A stretch of DNA of 9,653 nucleotides. Source: Cyanobacteriota bacterium. Its GTDB lineage: Bacteria; Cyanobacteriota; Cyanobacteriia; SKYG9. The translations under genes and the position numbers were made by a program. Shown here in pieces: positions 6,155 through 9,653 of the stretch; position 1 is the stretch's first letter; each line of letters starts with the position of its first letter. Location: contig JANWZG010000120.1 of the NCBI GenBank assembly GCA_025054735.1, positions 1 to 9,653 on the forward strand, given 5' to 3'. The notes beneath the pieces were generated by a model. It was not told where the DNA came from, made no database searches, and saw only the letters and a program-made list of their open reading frames with translations.

Positions 6155-7711
6155 CTATTCTGATTTGGCAACAGGGCGCATAGTGGGGAACATAATCACA
6201 TCCCGAATACTGTGGGTATTAGTCAGTAACATAACAAGCCGATCGATACCGATGCCCATACCCGCACAGGTGGGCATTCCCAACTCAAGTGCTCGGATAA
6301 ACTCTTCATCCATCGGATGCGATTCATCATTACCAGCCCTGCCCTGGGCCACCTGCTCCTCGAAGCGAGCATATTGTTCCTGGGGATCATTCAACTCAGA
6401 GAAGCCGTTGGAGAACTCAGTCCCAGCGATAAATAGCTCGAACCGTTCCACAAAGCCAGGTTTGCTACGGTGTCCCTTGGCTAGGGGGCTGACCTCAACG
6501 GGAAAGTCGATGATAAAGGTAGGCTGGATGAGGGTAGATTCTACTAGTCGGTCAAATACGGTATAGAGCAAGTGACCAAGACTCTGGGTTTCCAAGTGGG
6601 ATAGTTCTAAGCCCAGCTTCTGGGCAGCAACGATCGCTGCCTCTAAGTCCAGGGTGGCAAAATCCAATCCTGTCGTTTCTTGGACAGCTTCGACCATAGT
6701 CTTGACCTGCCAGTGCTTGCCCGTAAACCCAGGAATGCGATCGCTATAGTCGTAGTGCCGCTCTAGGCTGATGGTATGTCCCTGATAGTCCAGTTCCAGA
6801 CTGCCAATGCAGGTTTGAGCCGCATTACAAATCACCTCTTCTACCAGCGCCAAAATATCAAAATAGTCGCCATAGGCTTGATAAACCTCTAGAGAGGTAA
6901 ACTCTGGATTGTGAGTGCTGTCGATACCTTCATTCCGAAAGACGCGCCCCAGCTCAAACACCCGTTCAAAACCGCCACAAATTGCCCGTTTTAGGAATAG
7001 TTCTGGAGCAATGCGCAGATAGAGGTCGGCATCTAGGGCGTTGTGGTGAGTAATAAAGGGACGAGCCTCTGCACCACCGTAGATGGCTTGTAGGATGGGG
7101 GTTTCAATCTCATGAAACTGATGAGTGTATAGATAGGTGCGCACACTTTGAATAATTTGGCTGCGGAGGAGAAACCGCTGATAGGTTTCAGGATGAGCAA
7201 CTAGGTCTAGCTCGCGGTGGCGACGGAGCATCTCGGCATCGCTAACGGTGTAATAGCTATCAGGAAAGGGACTGATGGCCTTAGACAGGAGATGGATTGT
7301 ATGCACCTCGATAGACAACTGGCCGCGCTGGGTGCGACATCCAACCCCAGTGACCCCGATGAAATCGCCTGTATCTAGCAACTTGCCCATCTGCTCAAAG
7401 GACAAACCTACATCACCCACAACCTTTTTCTGCTCTGCCTTAAGCTGAATCTTGCCACTGGCATCGCGCAAATCCATAAACATCAGCTTGCCACTGCTGC
7501 GCTTGGAAACAATCCGACCGCAGAGTCGCAGGGTTTCATTCAACGGATCCACATCACTAGGAGCTAGTTGACGATCGGGTTGGGTAAACAACTCCTCCAC
7601 TTGAGCAGCGGTGTGGGTGCGCTGCCAAGACTGGCTGGGGTAGGGGGCAATGCCCAGCTTCCGTAACTCTACAACCTTCTCAGCCCGAACCTCATCTTCA
7701 CGTCTAGTCAT
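6155..7711 (-). CDS. lysS: Lysine-tRNA ligase, class II
   Basis: LysS attaches lysine to tRNA-Lys in the cytoplasm using ATP. The 518-residue protein is complete and of usual bacterial length. An N-terminal OB-fold anticodon-binding domain (about 55-145, LRLCGRIVSKRSSGKLMFMDLRD) precedes the class II catalytic core: motif 1 region (RSQIIQSVRTYLYTHQFHEIETP, about 183-205), motif 2 (FERVFELGRVFRNEGIDSTHNPEFTSLEVY, about 248-277) and motif 3 (GMGIGIDRLVMLLTN, about 484-498). IRDVIMFPTMRP near the end is typical. The start MTRREDEVRAEKVVELRKLGI aligns with the family pattern (E...R..K...LR..GI.PYP). The upstream 133 bp contain a possible -10 (TAAGAT on the minus strand, 7766-7761, about 50 bp before the ATG) but no convincing -35. 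It may be transcribed alone or as the tail of the ycf3-gatC-CYTH unit. No C-terminal membrane extension is present. Confidence 0.97.
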   Translation of the reverse strand: MTRREDEVRAEKVVELRKLGIAPYPSQSWQRTHTAAQVEELFTQPDRQLAPSDVDPLNETLRLCGRIVSKRSSGKLMFMDLRDASGKIQLKAEQKKVVGDVGLSFEQMGKLLDTGDFIGVTGVGCRTQRGQLSIEVHTIHLLSKAISPFPDSYYTVSDAEMLRRHRELDLVAHPETYQRFLLRSQIIQSVRTYLYTHQFHEIETPILQAIYGGAEARPFITHHNALDADLYLRIAPELFLKRAICGGFERVFELGRVFRNEGIDSTHNPEFTSLEVYQAYGDYFDILALVEEVICNAAQTCIGSLELDYQGHTISLERHYDYSDRIPGFTGKHWQVKTMVEAVQETTGLDFATLDLEAAIVAAQKLGLELSHLETQSLGHLLYTVFDRLVESTLIQPTFIIDFPVEVSPLAKGHRSKPGFVERFELFIAGTEFSNGFSELNDPQEQYARFEEQVAQGRAGNDESHPMDEEFIRALELGMPTCAGMGIGIDRLVMLLTNTHSIRDVIMFPTMRPVAKSE

Positions 7712-7844
7712 AACTTACTGGTTTTGAACGATCGTGCCCCTAGCAACCTTTGCGTTTCTTATCTTACGTCTTAACTGAGCTATCACTGTCCAGAATTGCA
7801 TATCTACCGCTGGGGTAATCTAGTAACCATGAAGAGATTCTGAC

Positions 7845-8309
7845 CTACCAGCGAGAAAAAGGATGACTAACGAGGCTGGCGTTGTAGTAGCGGGCATCAT
7901 GGGTAACTTCGTCGCCCACCCAACTGGGCAGGGTGATGGCCTGGGTAGGGCTGGTCAGTTCTACTTCAGCAATGATTAAGCCCTGATTTTCTCCCAAAAA
8001 TTCATCCACTTCCCATACCAAACCATCCCAGTCAATCCGGTAGCGAGTTTTCTCAATTAGGGGACGATCGCACAGAGTCGCCAGCATCGTTTCAGCATCC
8101 GCAAGTGGAATCGCATATTCAAATTCTGGTCGCACTAAGCCAACGGGTGCGCCTTTAATGGTTAAGTAGCCTTGATCACCCGCTATCCGGACTCGTACAG
8201 TGCGGCCTTGACCCTTAGTAATGTAGCCCTGACGATAGAGTGTGCCCTGCCCTAGCGTGCGCCAAGCATCTCCTATGACTAGAAACTTGCGCTCAATCTC
8301 GATCGCCAT
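7845..8309 (-). CDS. CYTH / triphosphate tunnel metalloenzyme family protein
   Basis: The protein begins MAIEIERKFLV, the ExExK signature of the CYTH superfamily (E4, E6, K8), whose members fold into a beta-barrel tunnel that binds triphosphates with a divalent metal. Further tunnel residues fit the pattern: RVRI (about 39-42), TIKG (50-53), EFEY (62-65), KTRYRI (87-92), WEVDEF (99-104), EVEL (115-118) and DARYYN (138-143). Its 154 residues match the small bacterial single-domain form related to the Clostridium and Nitrosomonas enzymes, which hydrolyse tripolyphosphate. The substrate here is inferred, not shown. The frame can be extended to a TTG at 8324, directly after the gatC stop. I prefer the ATG at 8309 because the signature normally sits at the very N-terminus. 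No Shine-Dalgarno sequence is visible, so translational coupling to gatC (15 bp away) is plausible. Confidence 0.9.
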   Translation of the reverse strand: MAIEIERKFLVIGDAWRTLGQGTLYRQGYITKGQGRTVRVRIAGDQGYLTIKGAPVGLVRPEFEYAIPLADAETMLATLCDRPLIEKTRYRIDWDGLVWEVDEFLGENQGLIIAEVELTSPTQAITLPSWVGDEVTHDARYYNASLVSHPFSRW

Positions 8310-8324
8310 AGGGTGTAAAAACAA

Positions 8325-8612
8325 CTACTCATTGACAATTTTGGGAACCCGGAAGAAGTCACCATCACGATCCGGTGCTTCGTTCAACAAGGCTTCCCGG
8401 TCAACATCGGTCACCAACACATCAGGACGCATGACATTGCTGACATCCACAGCTCGAAAGGTAGGGGGCACATCTGTAGTATCAACTTCTGCCAATTGTT
8501 GAAAATAGTCAAGGATGCTGTTGAGTTGCACGGTGAATTCAGCCTCTTCAGCCTCCGTAAGCTGCAACCGGGCCAGATGAGCCACTTTGCGCACTTGATC
8601 TCTGTCGATCAT
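8325..8612 (-). CDS. gatC: Aspartyl/glutamyl-tRNA amidotransferase subunit C
   Basis: GatC is the small subunit of the GatCAB amidotransferase. The complex converts Glu-tRNA-Gln to Gln-tRNA-Gln, and Asp-tRNA-Asn to Asn-tRNA-Asn where that route is used. Cyanobacteria need it because they lack a glutaminyl-tRNA synthetase. The 95-residue length is standard, and the family pattern is clear: VRKVAHLARLQLTEAEE (about 7-23), LNSILDYFQQLAEVDTTDVPPT (about 30-51), LREDxV-like MRPDVLV (about 61-67), and the C-terminal DGDFFRVPKIV. GatC wraps around GatA as a chaperone-like tether. The ATG at 8612 is supported by GGGAG about 9 nt upstream. It lies 20 bp after the ycf3 stop and 15 bp before the CYTH start, consistent with co-transcription. 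gatA and gatB are not in this window. Confidence 0.96.
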   Translation of the reverse strand: MIDRDQVRKVAHLARLQLTEAEEAEFTVQLNSILDYFQQLAEVDTTDVPPTFRAVDVSNVMRPDVLVTDVDREALLNEAPDRDGDFFRVPKIVNE

Positions 8613-8632
8613 CCACTGTTTCTCCCTAGCCG

Positions 8633-9154
8633 TTAAAAGTACACATCCATGTCGGAGCGGCCCGTGGTTTTTAGCCAGTTTTGTGCCTCAATGTAGTTGT
8701 TGGGAGCCACCCGAATTGCCCGCTTCCAGAATTCAGCCGCTTTATCCAGCAGCGCTTCGCCTGCATCAATATTGCCTGCTGCTTTTTCCTTTTCACCCAG
8801 ATAGTGATAAATGACAGCCGTGTTATTAAGAGCTTGGGGCATCTGGGGATTCAAGTCTAGGGCCTGTTGGTAGGTTTCCAGAGCGCGCTCATGTTCACCA
8901 TTGCTAGCGTAAATTAAGCCCATGTTGTAAAGAATATAACTCCGATCAATAGCGTCCTCTTCTAGCTTCAGGGCCTCTTGATAGTTTTCTAAGGCTTCTG
9001 CATATTCCCCGTCAGCTTGGGCAGACATTCCATCTCGATAGTAAACAAAAGCTTCCTTTGCCTTGCGGCTAGTGGGCAACACCTTCAGGATTAGGTCTGC
9101 CATAACCGTAAAGCTTTTATCAATAAAGTTGTCGTTCCGTTGGGTTCTGGGCAT
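8633..9154 (-). CDS. ycf3: Photosystem I assembly protein Ycf3
   Basis: Ycf3 is a thylakoid-associated chaperone needed to assemble photosystem I, known from cyanobacteria and encoded in plastid genomes of algae and plants. The 173-residue protein begins with the highly conserved MPRTQRNDNFIDKSFTVMADLILKVLPTSRKAKEAF. It carries three TPR-type helical pairs: about 35-68 (AFVYYRDGMSAQADGEYAEALENYQEAL), 72-105 (SYILYNMGLIYASNGEHERALETYQQALDLNP) and 106-152 (the longer third unit, QALNNTAVIYHYLGE...FWKRAIRVAPN). The NNYIEAQNWLKTTGR end is also diagnostic. The length and both termini agree with the family, so the start at 9154 is secure, though no Shine-Dalgarno sequence is seen. It heads the minus-strand cluster and is divergent from the DUF4340 gene across 98 bp that must hold promoters in both directions. 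I could not pick out convincing boxes there. Confidence 0.97.
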   Translation of the reverse strand: MPRTQRNDNFIDKSFTVMADLILKVLPTSRKAKEAFVYYRDGMSAQADGEYAEALENYQEALKLEEDAIDRSYILYNMGLIYASNGEHERALETYQQALDLNPQMPQALNNTAVIYHYLGEKEKAAGNIDAGEALLDKAAEFWKRAIRVAPNNYIEAQNWLKTTGRSDMDVYF

Positions 9155-9252
9155 AGGTTAACCGCAACTACTCATTTATCAATCGTTGATCACATCTAAC
9201 ATAAGCTAGTTTAGTGTAAGTCGTGAGATGTCGCTAATCGCTGTTCTGACCC

Positions 9253-9653
9253 ATGAAATTTCAACGATCGACGTTAGTGCTGCTGCTCATTGCCGTATTG
9301 CTGAGTGGTGTAGTGTTTGTCTCAGAGTTTCTAGGGAAGCCTCAACAAGAGGCCCAGCGCGCCCAACAGCAGCAAATTTTTACCTTTAAGGAAGCTGATG
9401 TCACTTCAGTGCGGATTTTAACTGATGCCAAGGCGATCGAAGTCGTCCGGAAATCCCCTAAGGCGGCAACACCATCACCAACCCCTGCTGCCGAAGCTTC
9501 ACCGAAAAACCCCACTGCCGCCGAGCCTAGCCCTAAGAGTCCAGAATCTCCCCAGTGGCAACTCTTGCAGCCTGTTAACACTCCAGGCAATGATGCAACG
9601 GTGGCCTATCTGTTAAGTTTATTAACCACGAGCCAGTACGATCGGACATTGAC
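9253..9653 (+). CDS. DUF4340 domain-containing membrane-anchored protein (3' partial)
   Basis: An ATG at 9253 opens a frame that stays open to the window edge (133 complete codons). The protein starts MKFQRSTLVLLLIAVLLSGVVFV, a single N-terminal membrane anchor or uncleaved signal (about residues 7-26). A short Gln-rich stretch and a strand IFTFKEADVTSVRILTD (about 42-58) follow, typical of the DUF4340 start. Then comes a low-complexity Pro/Ser/Ala/Glu/Lys linker (about 68-101), and WQLLQPVNTPGNDATVAYLLSLLTT (about 103-127), where the family pattern resumes. DUF4340 proteins are often paired with gliding-type ABC transporter genes (GldG-like), but no such gene is visible, so the role is unknown. 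The linker interrupting the domain looks lineage-specific. The length cannot be judged because the 3' end is missing. Confidence 0.82.
   Translation, partial: MKFQRSTLVLLLIAVLLSGVVFVSEFLGKPQQEAQRAQQQQIFTFKEADVTSVRILTDAKAIEVVRKSPKAATPSPTPAAEASPKNPTAAEPSPKSPESPQWQLLQPVNTPGNDATVAYLLSLLTTSQYDRTL

Noticed and set aside
5847..6183. Plus-strand frames opposite the DUF4114 remnant and the lysS end
   Set aside because: The minus strand carries clear protein families here, and the plus-strand translations have no coherent composition or motif.
6165..6566. Plus-strand 133-codon frame opposite lysS
   Set aside because: It is antisense to the conserved motif 3 region of LysS, with Ser/Arg-biased composition and no family match that I can see.
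9155..9252. Defined promoters in the ycf3/DUF4340 divergent gap
   Set aside because: Promoters must exist near here, but no -10/-35 pair with good sequence and spacing could be singled out on either strand. TTGATC at about 9186 has no well-spaced -10.

Overview
The window looks like a cyanobacterial chromosome, most likely from a filamentous species. The evidence is six copies of the HIP1 octamer GCGATCGC (starts at 1441, 3595, 3775, 5141, 5787 and 6737), a heptanucleotide STRR-type repeat at 113-147, and genes that are essentially cyanobacterial: the photosystem I assembly factor ycf3, the heterocyst-regulator family hetZ, and a secreted beta-helix protein ending in a CHAT protease domain. 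I cannot name the genus. The hetZ family also occurs in filamentous cyanobacteria that make no heterocysts, so its presence does not prove heterocyst formation.

Layout. Positions 1-3461 (+) hold the 3' part of a very large secreted or surface protein: a filamentous-haemagglutinin-type beta-solenoid, a Ser/Gly/Pro linker, an Asp-rich stretch and a C-terminal CHAT caspase-like domain with its His/Cys pair intact. The gene begins upstream of the window. Next is a 151-residue divergent-PAP2 (DUF212) membrane protein (3550-4005, +). It converges on a hetZ-family regulator (4127-5362, -) across a 121-bp gap that contains a stem-loop and a short direct repeat. The 385 bp upstream of hetZ hold no credible gene but are rich in inverted and direct repeats, including the palindrome GTCACTTT-CC-AAAGTGAC. 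Positions 5748-5987 (-) are the C-terminal end of a DUF4114-type protein with no upstream gene body, apparently a decayed remnant. It is followed on its own strand by a stem-loop.

The right half is a housekeeping block on the minus strand, in transcription order ycf3 (9154-8633), gatC (8612-8325), a CYTH/triphosphate-tunnel protein (8309-7845) and lysS (7711-6155). The first three are separated by 20 and 15 bp and probably form one transcription unit, with lysS 133 bp further on. Two of the four serve translation: GatC is part of the amidotransferase that makes Gln-tRNA and Asn-tRNA, and LysS charges tRNA-Lys. Divergent from ycf3, a DUF4340 membrane-anchored protein starts at 9253 (+) and runs off the right edge.

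Most of the window is ordinary cyanobacterial gene content. The points deserving a second look are the adhesin-CHAT fusion with an in-frame heptamer-repeat insertion, the repeat-rich hetZ upstream region, and the orphan DUF4114 fragment. I found no clear evidence for a wholly new system, nor any CRISPR array, tRNA, rRNA or intact transposon.
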